From assembly GCA_023055425.1 (NCBI GenBank), contig JALGPY010000004.1, forward strand, positions 20,297,718 through 20,361,717: DNA of 64,000 bases. Reading direction: 5' to 3'. A program made the translations under genes and the position numbers. The notes under the pieces are model-generated. The model was given only the letters and a program-made list of their open reading frames with translations, had not been told where the DNA came from and searched no databases. The DNA is from Linanthus parryae. Taxonomy: Eukaryota; Streptophyta; Magnoliopsida; Ericales; Polemoniaceae. The first letter of the stretch is position 1, and the number at the start of each line of letters is the position of its first letter. This document shows positions 23,301 to 36,322 of this stretch, one piece after another.

Positions 23301-25289
23301 TAGATGACCATACGCGTCTCAATTACTTGATGTCACATAACTATGAGTAGAGTGCTTCAAACAGGTATCTATGAGAGGTAGAGAACCTTGGGACAAGAGA
23401 ATCTCTCTTCGGACAGAACGAGACTGCGAGTATCTACCTGAGAAAGAGCTATGTGATGGAAGGGAATAGTAAGGCCGTCGGACATTGCCCACACTCCGCA
23501 GCAGGGTGCTGTAGCAGAAAGGAGAAATAATAATGTTAGAGATGGTTTGAGGTATGATAGCGCGTTTAAAATGCATGTTCCCTATTTTGAGGAGACGCTT
23601 TGTTAACGGCTATCGACATACTCAACCAAGATCCCACCAAGTATGTAGCCACTACACCCTACAAGATATAGACTAAAGGATACCTGAGTTAGGTCAACTT
23701 AGGCTCTGGGGATCGGCATCTCTTGTGCGTAGCATTTTCCATAGGGATTGGAAGTTGGGCCCTATATAGAAGAATTACGTCTTCATCCTCTATTTATAAT
23801 GTTCTAGGGGTTGCGTATTTGAAAGACAACAGCCGATAAGTAGTGTAACGTAAATGGTTTAATGAGACATAGGATTTCTCATAGGAGAAATAGGATTCGG
23901 GGAAATATTTGTGCAGATGTTGATCTCTAGGAATGGAGGAACCGCTGGAAGAAACCCTTTCCTTAGTTGATTATGAGGGAATATTTCCTACGGGTCCTTT
24001 GGACAGTGAGAGTGACTTTCCAAGCGAGGTTCCCATCCATAGGGATGAGAGCGCTAATGATCCTCCTATGAAAAATTGCTCAAAGGAGCATGCCCCATCT
24101 ACTATTTGAGATCGAAGCGATACCTTTAGGCTCACCTTGCATGACGACAAGACATGATCCTAGGCCTTACCATCCCATGATTATGAAGAATGAAAAGTAA
24201 GCTTTACAGATAAATTTGGATTCTATAAGGAACCAACCAAGGGTGAGACTGGGTTGACTTTCCGTCTAGATACTAGACGATTGGAAATCAATGGGTTTAT
24301 AAGGTCAAGAAGAGACGCAGACAAAGCATAAAAAGGGCATCAACTTGCATATAAGCAAAAAACCCTACACTCAATAAAAGAGTACGGAGGTCGAAGAGAA
24401 ATTCTCCCAATAGTGGGGTAGTGAGAGTTTGCGTCGATCCGACAAGGTATTCTCCCTATAGTCGGGTAGCGAGAATTGTGTTTGTTTAACAGGGTATCAT
24501 CCCCAATGGACGGGGTGGTGAGGATTACGTTGATTCTCTTAATATCGGCACTAGTTGTGATAGTTGACTTAGAGCTCCATTCTCGATAGATGTGACGACT
24601 ACATTTCTCAATGGAGAAATTTGAGAGGGGATATGTATGACTCAACCACACGGTTACGAGACATAAGTTCAAATGCACAAAGGTGTGAAAGCTAATTAAG
24701 TCCATGTATTGTCTTAAGTAGTCTTCTAAGACAGTGGTATTTCATTTGGGGATCATTTAATATATGTTAACGATAACGGATGAAAACTGCTGCATGTCAC
24801 TCTCTCTTTTAGAGAATGGTGATCGTGTCACTTAACATCAATGACACACAATTGGCCAGTGGAGCTTAAGGACTGTTGGTGTCCACTAAGGGGGTAGTTA
24901 TTCTCTCGATTTGCGATGAAGGATACTGGTAGGGCAAGATGAATTCTCATTCGTTCATAGAGACTTCTTACGTTATCGCTAGAAGGGGTACATCAACGAC
25001 TATGCTTTGAACGATTCCATATGATGGACCCAAAGACATATGATGCTCCCGAGCTCGATGCAAGATTTCACGAGCATCAGTATGAGCCCTTAAGACACCA
25101 TATGAGATTGCCTAGATGTCTGGAGTACCCGATGTAGAAGCAGTGGAAGTCTCAAGTACTTTATGATGTGTACTCAGACCCAACAGACACTATGCAGTCC
25201 GATGAGTGGATTTAAAGAAATCTTGATTCCGGACACTGGATTGCAGACACGAGGATAATCAGATAACTCAAAGGAACGATGGATCATGT
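20338..25289 (+). pseudogene. Heavily eroded Ty1/copia gag-pol
   Basis: Domain remnants occur in copia order on the plus strand. Gag: LLRSLPRSWDAMKTYMTHY at 22498-22557. Integrase: FVDDHTRLNYL near 23295, LRTERDCEYL near 23405 and AHTPQQGAVAERRN near 23490, with the catalytic Glu position kept. RT: NQWVYKVKK (near 24285), TTFLNGEI and MTQPHGYE (24595-24655), then MKDTGRARxIL near 24920 and FERFHMMDPKTYDAP near 25010. RNase H: GHWIAD near 25235. Stops and frameshifts are dense, and the region 20338-22450 is an untranslated leader or unreadable. RNase H is cut at about 25289 by a gypsy-like LTR. This is the oldest readable element here and the host of the nest. Confidence 0.65.
24401..24540 (+). 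repeat. Three tandem ~48-bp units within the RT relic
   Basis: Units start at 24401, 24449 and 24496 (ATTCTCCCAATAGTGGGGTA, ATTCTCCCTATAGTCGGGTA, ATCATCCCCAATGGACGGGG). The first two encode an FSPIVG-like segment of RT. The copies are diverged, so the duplication is old. Confidence 0.55.
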
Positions 25290-25584
25290 TGAAATACCCC
25301 GTTTTCAGTATAGGGTTAAAATATTATTCTAGAGACTTTGAGGGGAGATATATGAGTAAATAGTTTTTGGGGAGCTATTGTGAATTAATTTATAAGTTGG
25401 GGAATTTCGGAGAAGTGCTATAAAGTTGATTTGGACTAAATTGAATTAATTTAGTTTTCTACAGAATTGTTTCCAAAAACCCTAGAATGCTTTTCCTACC
25501 ATTATTGTTTTTCCTTTTCTTCTATATTTTTTTCTTTTCTTTTTCTTCTTCTCCTACCCATGCCCTCTCTCTCACCCGTGTTCC

Positions 25585-25616
<32 letters not shown>

Positions 25617-26257
25617 TGCCTAGGACCCGCCGCCGCTGCCGTGCCACCGTCGGTGTCCTCTCCTTGTTCTTTTTCTCTTTGTTTTTGTGAGTTATTTATC
25701 TTCTATTCTCATAATCTCTATATCTCAATCTCAATTCCCTCTAATCTATATGATGATCACCATCAAGGTAATTCTAACCCAAGTGATTTTGTTGTGACAT
25801 TTGACTTTTAGGTATACTCTTGAGATCACCGCTACTACCTTGTTACCGGTATGTGAATAAAAATCCTTGTTTGATTCTTCATCTTAATACTTTAATTCTC
25901 ATAATCATATTGTTAGTTTCATCATTCTCATATTTGTAGGATTAATAGTCAATTGTTAGTATTAATTATGTTCTTAGTTCATGCAAGACCCTAGTTATGG
26001 AGGGGATTTAATTAGTTGATTTGGTTGATTCGAAGATCCTAGTATGTGGGTAATAACTTGATTTTCAGTGGGTAATCATTATATATCGAAGTTAGATTGA
26101 AGATGAGACGATTAACTAAATTTTTTGAATGTTAGTTAATGTGAAAATCATGGATTTTGGTATTAGCGATTGAAAACTGTCAATATAGCGGAACTGTGAC
26201 TAGTAATGTTAAAGAGAGCATATCTTTTGATCCGGGAATCGAAATTGGAATCAGTTT
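25290..26257 (+). repeat. Gypsy-like LTR, left part
   Basis: Copia RNase H stops at about 25289, and TGAAATACCCCG begins LTR-like sequence with GTGCTATAAAG (near 25415) as a possible TATA box, then CCCTAGAATGC and a CT-rich tract (25584-25612). It is interrupted at 26258 by the SIRE-like element and resumes at 48151, the two edges sharing AGTTT. The style resembles chromovirus (Tekay-like) LTRs, but no partner LTR allows the borders to be verified. Confidence 0.4.
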
Positions 26258-27504
26258 TGAAGGGGTGTAAAGTAGGTATAAATACAGGATCAATACTCTA
26301 GAGGGGGGTTGAATAGAGTATGCAGTCTTTTGCTATACTATGCAAGAGTAGTGGCTTCAAAAGATTTCTAAAGATATTCAAGGCCTTGAAATCGATTTCA
26401 AGCCCTTGGAATGAAAACAGTTTAGTATAAAGAGAAAAAGTCTATTTCAAGGCCATAAAATGATTTCAAACCCTTGAAATGAAACTATTTGAATGCTGCA
26501 AATAAATTAAGTATGTAATTGTAATGTAAATGCAAGATACACAAGATATGTAGACTTCAGTCCACTTGGACCTAGGTCTCTACCTCAGAGATCTTCTCCC
26601 TGTAGGATTTTCAACTCAATTCTTATTAATCAACAAGTAAGCCCTAGATTTCAAGCACAGAGAGATACCTTACTCTGTTACAGCTTGTGGTTCTCACTAA
26701 CCTATCTAGTACCTGCTCTAGCTATCTGATTAACTAAGAATTCTCTACTTTTCACCTTGAACAATCCTTGAGAATGTAAACAAGAGTGGTATGTAAAAGA
26801 TATACAAATAAATTTCAGAACAGAAGAACACAAGAGATGAAATTGCTGTGAGAGTGCATTGTTCTTCTGAGAGTTGGATTGAGATTTTGATCTGCTTCTT
26901 TGATGTCTGAAAATCCTTGAATTGTTTGAGAGTGTATCTAGCTCTTTTCTCGTTGAGTTGTGTATCAAATGCTTCAAACTGAGCTCCTTATATACAGCTC
27001 ATTTTATTTGCAAATCTTCTAGATCTTCAGCAACAACCTTTCCTATTTTGTAAGTAACAACTTTGACTTCTCTAACAGTCTTCTTCCAACAGATAGTTGC
27101 TCAGTATCTTCAGAGATACTGATCTGATCTTGTCCATAAACGTGTTGAGAATCTGTTAGGATCAATAGATTGATTGCAGAATCAAGTCAACCCAGAAATT
27201 TCTTTCCTGCAAAACTCATGTTAGGAAATATATCATGCAGAATAGGAAATAAACATTCCCTGCAAAGCTGATTCAAACAGATGGATTAGATGTTGTAAAA
27301 CATATCAGAAAGCATTGTCTTTCATCATCAAGTAATAATATACAAAAGCACTGGGGTTTAGGAGTTCAAACAGAAACAGAAACTCCCCCTAAGATCAGGC
27401 TCATAAGTCTTAGTCAGTTTCAAGGCTTTGAAAGCTGTTTCAAGGCCTTGAAATAGACTAGCTATTTCAAGTCTTTGAAACATTGAAACTGCATTGAGCT
27501 TACA
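26258..27504 (-). repeat. 3' LTR of the SIRE-like element
   Basis: It is 1247 bp, TG...CA, and colinear with 34159-34887 plus 47634-48150. It carries paired palindromic TTTCAAGGCYTTGAAA-type motifs at both ends. A short open frame inside it (26702-26977) also occurs in the other LTR at 34606-34881 and is LTR sequence, not a gene. Confidence 0.85.
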
Positions 27505-27520
27505 ATCTCCCCCTTGATGA
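27505..27520 (-). promoter_or_regulatory. Polypurine tract of the SIRE-like element
   Basis: The minus strand reads CATCAAGGGGGAGAT directly next to the LTR, the expected plus-strand DNA primer position. Confidence 0.7.
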
Positions 27521-27875
27521 AAGACAAAACCAAAGTCTTCCAGTCTGTTTGATTCTGTACCTCTACAACAAATACTCATTAGCTCTTAGCAGAATAAATC
27601 ATATCAACACATGATGTCCAAAAGATCCAACTTATTAAACAGCAAAACAGCAAAGTATGCAGATAACCCTAACTGAACAAAAACAGGTCGTCTAATCAAA
27701 ATAAAACATCCTTAATTTTCTCCACCTTTATGACTTTCATCAAAAAAGAGTGAGAATATGTTGGATCAATGTTTTGGAAAAATAGAAAGCAAAAGATTTT
27801 GAAATTTAAGAAATTCAAGACTTTGGAAAAGAGTTCAAGGTCTTGAAAAAGAAAAAATAAAGAGTAGGCAAGAGT

Positions 27876-28516
27876 TTAAGGGGTAGGGTCTTCATCTCCT
27901 TGCTTCTCTGCATCTTCTTCTTGGCTTTCTTCCTCATCATCCTGATCTTTTTCTAGTTGATCTGCATCATCAATGATTGAACTTATCGTTTTGATCACAC
28001 TATTGAACAGAAAGGTTAGCCCTTCTAAGTCTTTTCTTCCATGCTTCAGTTTCTTCCTGACAGCAACTCTGTTTGATGTCAGAGAGAAAATTTTCTTCTG
28101 ACTCTTTCTTTCAGGCTCCATGATGGATTCTGACTCAACTTCTTGGAGATAATTCTTCTTATCAGTTCTCCTTGATACTGAATATAGTCCATACGAACAG
28201 GTGATGTCTCTGAATCCGAGACTTGGATGTAGATCTTCTCTTATCCTTTTCCCTTAGAAGTAATTTTTGCCTTCTTCTGTGACTTATTTGGGCTACCAAT
28301 CTTAATAACCTTCTATTTCTGAGGTGTTGTCTCCACTGCCTCCTTCTTCTTCTTAATGGACACTGGGGTTTCATCCTTCTTGGCCTTCTTAGGAGGAGGA
28401 GGAGCTATATCTTCCGCAGTAGGGGTTTTGGAACTGGAGTCCCCACTAATGGTTTGAACCTCTTCCACAGTGGCCTTTCTTTTCTTCTCTGTTGTAGCAT
28501 TTGATCTACCAGCCAT
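27876..28516 (-). pseudogene. Extra ORF downstream of pol: lysine-rich start, acidic tail
   Basis: An ATG at 28516 on the minus strand opens a frame with a Ser/Thr/Lys-rich N-terminus, a proline run and basic clusters that look like a nuclear localisation signal (PPPPKKAKKDE). After two stops and one frameshift it continues into a helical middle part (LEGLTFLFNSVIKTI) and ends at 27876 with DQDDEEESQEEDAEKQGDE. Without the breaks it would be about 213 codons. Position and strand correspond to the extra or envelope-like region of SIRE elements, but I see no signal peptide or membrane segment. A counterpart with an acidic tail sits at 8430-8550. I do not know its function. Confidence 0.5.
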
Positions 28517-28976
28517 TTTGATTCTATCTGAGGCTCGTCTGGTGCTGTGGAAGAATAGAGAGAGGTAGGATAGATACGAATGAGCGAAAGAAGGAAGGAG
28601 ATAAATAGATGAGAGTTTCAGTTTGAAAAGGAAACAAATTATTTTCTTTAATCTTTAAAGATCTTGATGAATCAGAAAAGATTCAAAATTGAGTGTGCTG
28701 TTGGAAATAAAATATTTAATACTATTTTGGCCAAAAAGGGTTTTTCAAAATTGAGGGGCAACATTGAGCAACTATCTACAGAGATAACACCCAACATTGA
28801 AAGATCCATAATTATTGACTAAGTGATATACAGTCTTATTTTCAAGACTTTGAAAAGGTTCTCAAGGACTTGAAAAGCTGTATCAAGTAATGCATATAAA
28901 ATCAAAGCTTTGAAAGGATTTTCAAGTCTTTGAAAATCAGCTCAAACCTTTGAAACTCATAAAACATACCTGATTC

Positions 28977-31900
28977 TCCCCCTAAACAAAATCTTCCTTA
29001 TTTAGCATTCCCAATTCTAATCTTAAAACTGAGAATCTTTCAATCTGGCAATGGTTTAGTGAAGATATCTGCATATTGCATGTTAGTAGGAATAAATTCA
29101 TGAATAATATCACCTTTCTCTGCATGATCCCTGATGAAGTGATGTCTAACATCAATGTGCTTTGTTCTTGAATGTTGAACTGGATTCTTTGTAATTGATA
29201 TTGTACTTGTGTTGTCACACTTGATAGGTATATCTCAGAAATCAAGTCCAAGATCTCTCATTGGTTGTGCTATCCATAGTACTTGATAGCAACAAGCTTC
29301 AGCTGCTATGTATTCAGCTTCAGCTGTTGATAATGCAACTGAATTTTGCTTCTTACAATGCCAACTGATTAAAGATGATCCAAGAAATTGGCAGCATCCT
29401 GAAGTACTTTTTCTATCAACTTTATACCCTTCAAAATCAGCATATGAATAGCCACACAAAGAGAAGTTAGAATATTTAGGATACCAAAGCCCCAAGTCTT
29501 TGGTACCATTGAGATATCTAAAAATTCTTTTCACTACAGTCAAGTGTGATTCTTTAGGATCAGCTTGGAATCTAGCACACATGCACACACTGAACATGAT
29601 ATATGGTCTACTAGTTGTGAGATAGAGTAGTGATCTAATAATGCCTCTATACTCTTTTACATTCACACTCTTACCATATTCATCTTTGTCTTAAGATAGT
29701 TTAGAAATCATGGGAGTGTTAATCTCTTTGGATTGAGACATATTGTACTTGCTTATCAAGTATTTTGTGTACTTGCTTTGGTTTAGAAAAATGCCCTTCT
29801 TGATTTGATGATTTTTAAGTCCAAGAAATAAGTTCAGTTCTCCCATCAAGCTCATTTCAAATTCGCTGCTCATAAGACTTTAGATTCCTTGCACAGAAGA
29901 TCATTAGTAGCTCCAAACAGAATATCATCAACATTAATATGAACTACAAGCATATCTTCTCATGAGTCTTTATTAAAAGTTCTTTGTCTACCAATCCCCT
30001 TTTGAAATCATTTTCAAGCAGAAAGTTTGACAATCTTTCATACCAAACTCTTGGAGCTTGCTTTAAACCATAAAGAGCTTTGTTAAGTTTGTAAACATGA
30101 TCTGGAAACATGTCCTTTTCAAAACCTCGAGGTTGAGCAACATAAACTTCTTCTTGCAGATAACCATTTAGAAAAGCACACTTCACATCCATTTCAAATA
30201 GTTTCATATTTTTGTGAGATGCAAATGCAAGTAGAATTCTAATTGCTTCTAACCTGAAAACAGCAGCAAAAGTTTCTTCATAGTCAATACCTTCTTCTTG
30301 ATTGTAGCCTTGAGCTACCAATCTAGCTTTGTTCCTGATTACCTTACCATTCTCATCTAACTTGTTTCTGAATACCCATCTGGTGCCAATGACAGACTGA
30401 TTTCTTGGTGGAGGAACTAGGTTCCAAACCTTGTTCCTTTGAAACTCATTGAGTTCACTTTTCATAGCTATAATCCACTCTGCTTGTTGTAATGCTTCAT
30501 TCACAGTCTTACGCTCTATAAGAGAAATAAAAGCATTAAAAGCACAAAGATTTTTCAAATGTGATCTGGTCTGTGTACCAGTGGTTGGATCGAAAAAAAT
30601 TTGGTCAGCAGGATGCGATGAGAGACATTTGAATCTCATTCTAGGGGTCCATGGTTCAGGCTCTCCACTTTTCTTCTCATGTCTCTGAGAACTTGAAGTA
30701 GTATCTTGTTCTCCTGTTTTCTCTGGAGATTCTGTTTCAAGGCTTTGACACTGTGTTTCAAGGTCTTGAAAATGCCTGTCTTGATCCAGTGACATTTCCT
30801 TGGATACTTTTGAGGATTCTTCTTCAGTATCAGAATCATGCTTATTCAGATTGAAATCTGCAAAACCATCACTTAAAGAACCATCGTAGGTTTCATCAAA
30901 AATAACTTCAAAGCTCTCTTCAACAAGCTTGGTTCTCTTACTGTAAACTCTGTAGGCTGTTCTTGTCTGTGAATAACCAAGAAAGATACCTTCATCACTT
31001 CTTGCATCAAACTTAACATGATTGTCCTTACCATTATTGTGTACAAAACATGTACAGCCAAAAGGTTTGAAGTAAGAGATGTTTGGCTTCATTCCTTTGA
31101 ACATCTCATAGGGGTTTTTTCAGAATAAGTCTGATCAAGCACCTGTTAAGAATGTAGTTTGTTGTATTCACAGCTTCTGTCCAATAATACTTTGGCAGCT
31201 TGTTTTCCCGAAGCATTTTTCTTGACATGTCTTCAAGATTCTTGCTCTTTCTTTCAACAACTCCATTCTTTTGAGGAGTTCTAGGAGCAGAAAAGTTGTG
31301 AGAGATGCCATGCTTAGAATAGGATATATCAAACTCAAGTTGATCAAATTCTCTACCATGATCACTTATGGTTGAAGCAATAGGTAGGTTTTTCAAAGTT
31401 TGAAGTTTTTACAAAGTTTTGAAAATTCAAAGAGAGCTTCATATTTTTCTTTCAGAAACATTACCCAAGTATATCTAGAGAAGTCAACAACAATAACAAG
31501 CATGTACTTCTTACCCTTTGGAGTTGGAGTTCTCATAGGACCAGAGACATCCATACGCAACAATTCAATGGGTCTAGTAGTACTTACAAAGTTCTTTGAT
31601 TTGAATGAGCGTCTAGTTTGCTTGCCTTGTGCACATACCTTGCATACTTCTTCATCTTTGAAATTGATAGAGGGTAATCCTCTTACTAAGTTCTTGGAGA
31701 CTAACTTGTTCAAGGTATGCAAAATGATATGTTCTAACTTTCTGTGCCAAAGCTTTGAATCTTCTTTGAAGGCCTAGAGACACTTCAAGTTTTCACCTGC
31801 AACTTTGTTAGTCTGAAAAGTATAAACATTGTTTGATGGAGAGGCTGTGAGGATACAATTGCCAGATTTCTCATTCTGCACCACACACTTCTCTTTATCA

Positions 31901-34109
31901 AATATAACTTTTTTACCATTATCACAAAGCTGAGATACACTAAGCAAGTTAAATTTCAAACCATCAACTAGATTTACATCAGAAATAGAATTTTCAGAAT
32001 TTGTACCAACTTTACCAATAAGAAGAATGTTGCATTTGCATTTGTCACCAAGTGTAATTGAACCTTCTGATTGCTCTTTTAGTTCTGAGAATATAGATCT
32101 TTTTTCACTCATGTGTCTTGAGCAACCACTGTCCACAAACCACTTCTGCTCTTTGATCTTGGTGACACCCTGCAAACACCATTCACTGCCTTACCCAGCT
32201 GATAGACCAAGTGCTGAATTTAGATTCACATTCAGGGTCAACCATGTTAGGTGGTCTAACCCCTTTAGGAACCCAAACCTGTCTAACTTGTCCTTTGAGT
32301 TGGAAGGGAAGAGTGTTCCTCATTATGTAAGGGTCTCTTCTTCTAAAAGGACAAGTCATTTTAACATAACCAATTTTATTGCAGTAATGACATTTAGGAG
32401 ATATTTTTGCTTCCAGCTTTCACAAATCTGGTATTGCTATTCCTTGGAAAGTATGGATTGTATCCAATACCAGTTCTGTGAACACACTTCAAACTACCTC
32501 CAATAATCAAGTCCTTGGAAAGTATGGGTTGTATCCAATACCAGTTTTGTGAACAAACTTCAAACTACCTCCAATAATCAAGTTTAACTTGTGTTCTGAG
32601 CCTGCAAGTTTGGTTTTGACTAATTCAGATTTTGGAAGTTTCTCAGTAAGAGTAGTCTTTTGTTTATCTAATTAATCAATTTGATGTTATAGATTAACAA
32701 GGCTATCACTCAAGTGAGAGTTCTCAGTGACTACTTCCTCGACTTGTGTTGTCAAGGCTTTGAAACTGGTTTTCAAGGCCTTGAAATCACTGCTAGTTTT
32801 CTTCTGAGAGATTTCAAGATTTTGATTTAGGAAAAAAAGTTGCAAATTTTCTTTTGCTTGCTCATGATTTTTCTTTCAAAACTCTAATTTCTTTCAGATA
32901 GTACTCTTCATTTAAAAGAATTGTTCTAAGATAATCAGAGAGGGATTTTGTTGGTTTTTAAATCAAACAATTCACAGTTACCTCAATGTTCTTTTCAGAA
33001 CTTTCATCATGCTTGGCCATAAAGCATAGGTTGACATGTTCTTCTTCAGATTCAGAGTCACTTGAGGTATCTGAATCACTCCATGAAGCTATCATAGATT
33101 TCTTTCTTCTATCATGATCTTTCTTCTCAAATTTCTTGCTTTTCTTATTTGGACAGTCTCTGATCAAGTGTCCTGCATCACCACACTCAAAGCAATTCAT
33201 GACTTTAGGTTTATTTTTTTGTGAAGATGACTTACCTTTGTAGTCCTTGCTACTGGAGGATCTGTGTCTTTCTCTGTTGAAGTCCTAGTTTCCAAATTTT
33301 TTCTTCATCTTAAGAATTCTGGTCAAGGCTTTAGAAATCAAAGCAATTGGATCTTCATCATCATCCTCAGTTTCAAGGCTTTTAATTGTTTCATTCTCTT
33401 TGGCCTTGAGAGACAAGTTCTTGACACCTTCTGGTAGCTCTCCATCAACCTCATTCATGGATATTTCATGTGTGAGGAGCTTCCCTTGTAGATCATCAAT
33501 TTGGAGGGATGAGAGATCTTGAGCTTCCTCAATAGCAGTGGTCTTTGGTTCCTACTTTGCCTTTGGAAGACTTCTCAGAATCTTACTCACCTTTTCTTCA
33601 TTTGAAATATGGTTTCCCAGTGAATCAAGGTTGTTGAAAATGTCTGTGAACCTTTTAAACATGTCTCTGATTGACTCATCTCCATTCATCTTGAATAGCT
33701 CATATTGCCTCAGATATATATTTATCTTGGTTTGCTTCACTTGATTGGTTCCTTCAAAGGTCACCACAAGCTTATCCCATATCTCTTTGTCTGTCTTGCA
33801 GCCTGAAATCCTGTTAAATTCATCTGCACTTAAAGCACAATATAAGAGATTCATAGCTTTAAAGTTCTTTGAAAATTGCTCTAATTCAGATTAAGAAAGA
33901 GAGTCTTGAGATTTGGGAGTTCTAATCCAATCCTTCTCTGTGTAGAAAGTATGAGGACCATTCTGGATGATAGTCCAGAGTTCCATGTCTTGATCAATAA
34001 TGAACATTTTCATCAAAGCTTTCCAGTGGACAAAATTGTCTCCACATAATAGAGGAGGTCTGTTAGCAGCTCTTCCCTGTGAGAAACCACCATCACCTTC
34101 AGTACTCAT
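28977..34109 (-). pseudogene. SIRE-like copia gag-pol, broken
   Basis: The start is the ATG at 34109, about 30 bases after the PBS (MSTEGDGGF). Order on the minus strand: gag with the UBN2-type block (33854-33552); CCHC knuckle CFECGDAGHLIRDC near 33190; a Ser/Asp/Glu linker; protease WFVDSGCSRHM near 32140; integrase with LLRMDVSGPM (near 31565), DHGREF (31360) and QKNGVVERK (31270); a connector near 31050-30900; RT with [18 protein letters not shown] (about 30190) and NVDDILFGA (about 29920); RNase H with STAEAEYIAA (about 29315) and its end near 28980. PR-IN-RT-RH order and the connector motif [14 protein letters not shown] place it in the SIRE lineage. There are many stops and frameshifts (for example near 33890, 31740, 31395, 31105 and 29945). 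Confidence 0.8.
32442..32583 (-). repeat. 71-bp tandem duplication in gag
   Basis: 32442-32512 and 32513-32583 are near-identical (about four differences), each beginning CCTTGGAAAGTATGG on the plus strand. It lies in the gag C-terminal linker region, and the duplication changes the frame by two bases. Confidence 0.75.
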
Positions 34110-34144
34110 AATCACAAGATGGTTAAATCTATGCAGTGATACAA

Positions 34145-34156
34145 GCTCTGATATCA
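34145..34156 (-). promoter_or_regulatory. Primer binding site, initiator tRNA-Met type
   Basis: The minus strand reads TGATATCAGAGC, one base from the tRNA-iMet complement TGGTATCAGAGC, two bases from the LTR end at 34159. Confidence 0.75.
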
Positions 34157-34158
34157 AT

Positions 34159-34887
34159 TGAAGGGGTGTACAGTAGGTAGAAATTTCGGATCAATACTCT
34201 AGAAGGGGGGGGTGAATATAGTATGCAGTCGTTTGCTAAACTATGCAAGAGTGGTGGCTTCAAAAGATTTGTAAAGAGATTCAAGGAATTGAAATGGATT
34301 TCAAGCCCTTGGAATGAAAACAATTTAGTATAAAGAGAATAAGTCTATTTCAAGGCTTTGAAATGAGTTTCAAACCCTTGAAATGAAACTGTTCGAATAC
34401 TGCAAATAAACTAAGTATGTAACTGTAATGTAAAGGCAAGAGACACAAGATATATAGATTTCAGTCCACTTGGACCTGCATCTCTACCTCAGGGATCTTC
34501 TCCCTGTAGGATTTTCAACTCAATTCTTATTAATCAACAGCTAAGCCCTAGATTTCAAGCACAGAGATATAGCTTACTCTGATACAGGTTGTGGTTCTCA
34601 CTAACCTATCTAGTACCTGCTCTAGCTATCTGATGAACGAAGAATTCTCTATTGTTCACTTTGAACAATCCTTGAGAATGTAAACAAGAGTTGTATGTAA
34701 CATATATACAAATAAAGTTCAGAATAGGAGAACAAAAGAGATGAAACTGCTGTGAGAGTGCAGTGTTCTTCTGAGAGTTGGATTGAGATTTTGATCTGCT
34801 TCTTTGATGCGTGACAATCCTTGAATTGTTTGAGAGTGTCTCTACATTTTTTCCCGTTGAGTTGTGTATCAAATGCTTCAAACAGAG
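34159..34887 (-). repeat. 5' LTR of the SIRE-like element, inner part
   Basis: This is colinear with 26258-26980. It is interrupted after CAGAG by the LARD, and the LTR resumes at 47629 after the second CAGAG copy. Confidence 0.85.
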
Positions 34888-36322
34888 TGATACGATTTCT
34901 GCAAGTGTACAGTTATCGCTCTAGTAATAATGTGAATAAGAGGGTTGTCGAATCCCAGAGGACTTGTCGTGAACTAATTAGGACGATTAACTTTATGCGG
35001 GTAAACAGTTTGAGTTGATTACTAAACTAATGAATTGGAAAGACAAAACAATTATTTAAATGTTGAGATTAACAAGAGAGATGAAAATCAGAATTTCTCT
35101 AGGCTCACTAGGTGAACACCATTAACGAATTACGTTTTGAAACACAGATGATGTTTTATTTTACCAAACGAGCAATATTGCTAACCGAGTTACCAAGCTA
35201 GCTTTCTATGCCTAGGTCAAATTACAACCGAGTTACCAAGTTCTAATTAGCCCTAAAACATATAATTAAAATCCACTAATTCTACTCAAAGTTCACAGTC
35301 TGTGGTTGATTTCTCTAACCTGCGACTACGTGCTTAACTCACTTATCCGGGTAATTTGTTGCTTTCACTAACGTATTACCTATAATCTTCATATTGGTGG
35401 CCAAACAATACAAAGATAAATTAAGAACGAGAATTAAACATAGCAAAAACATTCATCATCTATTAAGTTCAATCAAGCATGAATCAAACTCATAATTCGC
35501 CAAACACGGCTTCAAACCCTAGCTACCGTTTGAGAAATCCCGATATAAAGTGTTTAGCTACTACGATTCATGATTACAAAGACAATGTTTTTCATAATCG
35601 TAGACAAAAATAAAGAGAGGAGGAGAAAAAGAATTCAAACGATGAATCTCCGCGCTCCAAACAGTGCTCCTGAGCTCCAAACAGTGCTCCTGCTCTCTTC
35701 CCGTTCGTCTTCAAAGTCCTCTGACCCGTCCTTTTTTAGGTCTGAGATTTCGTTTCATAAGGCCTGGAAACGTTTTTTAATGAACTTTGGCCGAATTTGC
35801 ACTTCAGCCCCTCCAGTTTGTAATTCCCGGACAGAATTGTAAGCTGATTTTGCGCGGGCTGTATCTCCCTCATACGGACTCGTATTTGGGCCTACCATAT
35901 ATCATCGGAAAGCTCTGGATGTCTAATTTAAAATGGCGCAAGCCTTGATCCCAAATTATGTATAGATTTTCCTGAGCATCGAAAATAGTACCGGCTGGTC
36001 AGGAGTGACTTTTTCAACTTTTCTTCGTCTTTGCGTCTTCTTTTCTCCTCTTCATCTAGCTCCCTCCCAAGCATATCCAAGCCTCTCATAAGCTCCATTG
36101 CACCTATTTTACCTGATAACACAACAAAATACTACCCGTGCAATTATCATCGCAAATATGAGAGAAATCATGCTCAAATAAGCTAGAAACACAACTTTTG
36201 ACTCTTAGGCTTATAAATCGTCAAATTCACTTTTTGTGCAATTATAACATATAAATCATGTGAAATAAGCCTAATAAAAGTAATATGGAAGTATATTAAT
36301 ATATCATAAAAGAGAGTTATCA
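34888..36322 (-). repeat. 3' LTR of the LARD
   Basis: 1435 bp, TG...CA, adjoining the polypurine tract at 36323. It matches 46194-47628 throughout with scattered substitutions and a few single-base indels. Open frames inside it are duplicated in the other LTR and are not genes. Confidence 0.9.

Noticed and set aside
26702..26977. 91-codon frame also found at 34606-34881
   Set aside because: It lies in the SIRE-like LTRs and is conserved only because the LTRs are copies of each other. The same applies to the duplicated frames at 50822-51278 and 57908-58364, and in the LARD LTRs.
26376..27480. Regularly recurring TTTCAAGGCYTTGAAA motifs as a CRISPR-like array or heat-shock elements
   Set aside because: Spacing is irregular and the sequence is a plant retroelement, so a CRISPR is excluded. 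The TTC and GAA blocks are separated by eight bases rather than two, so they do not form a heat-shock element.
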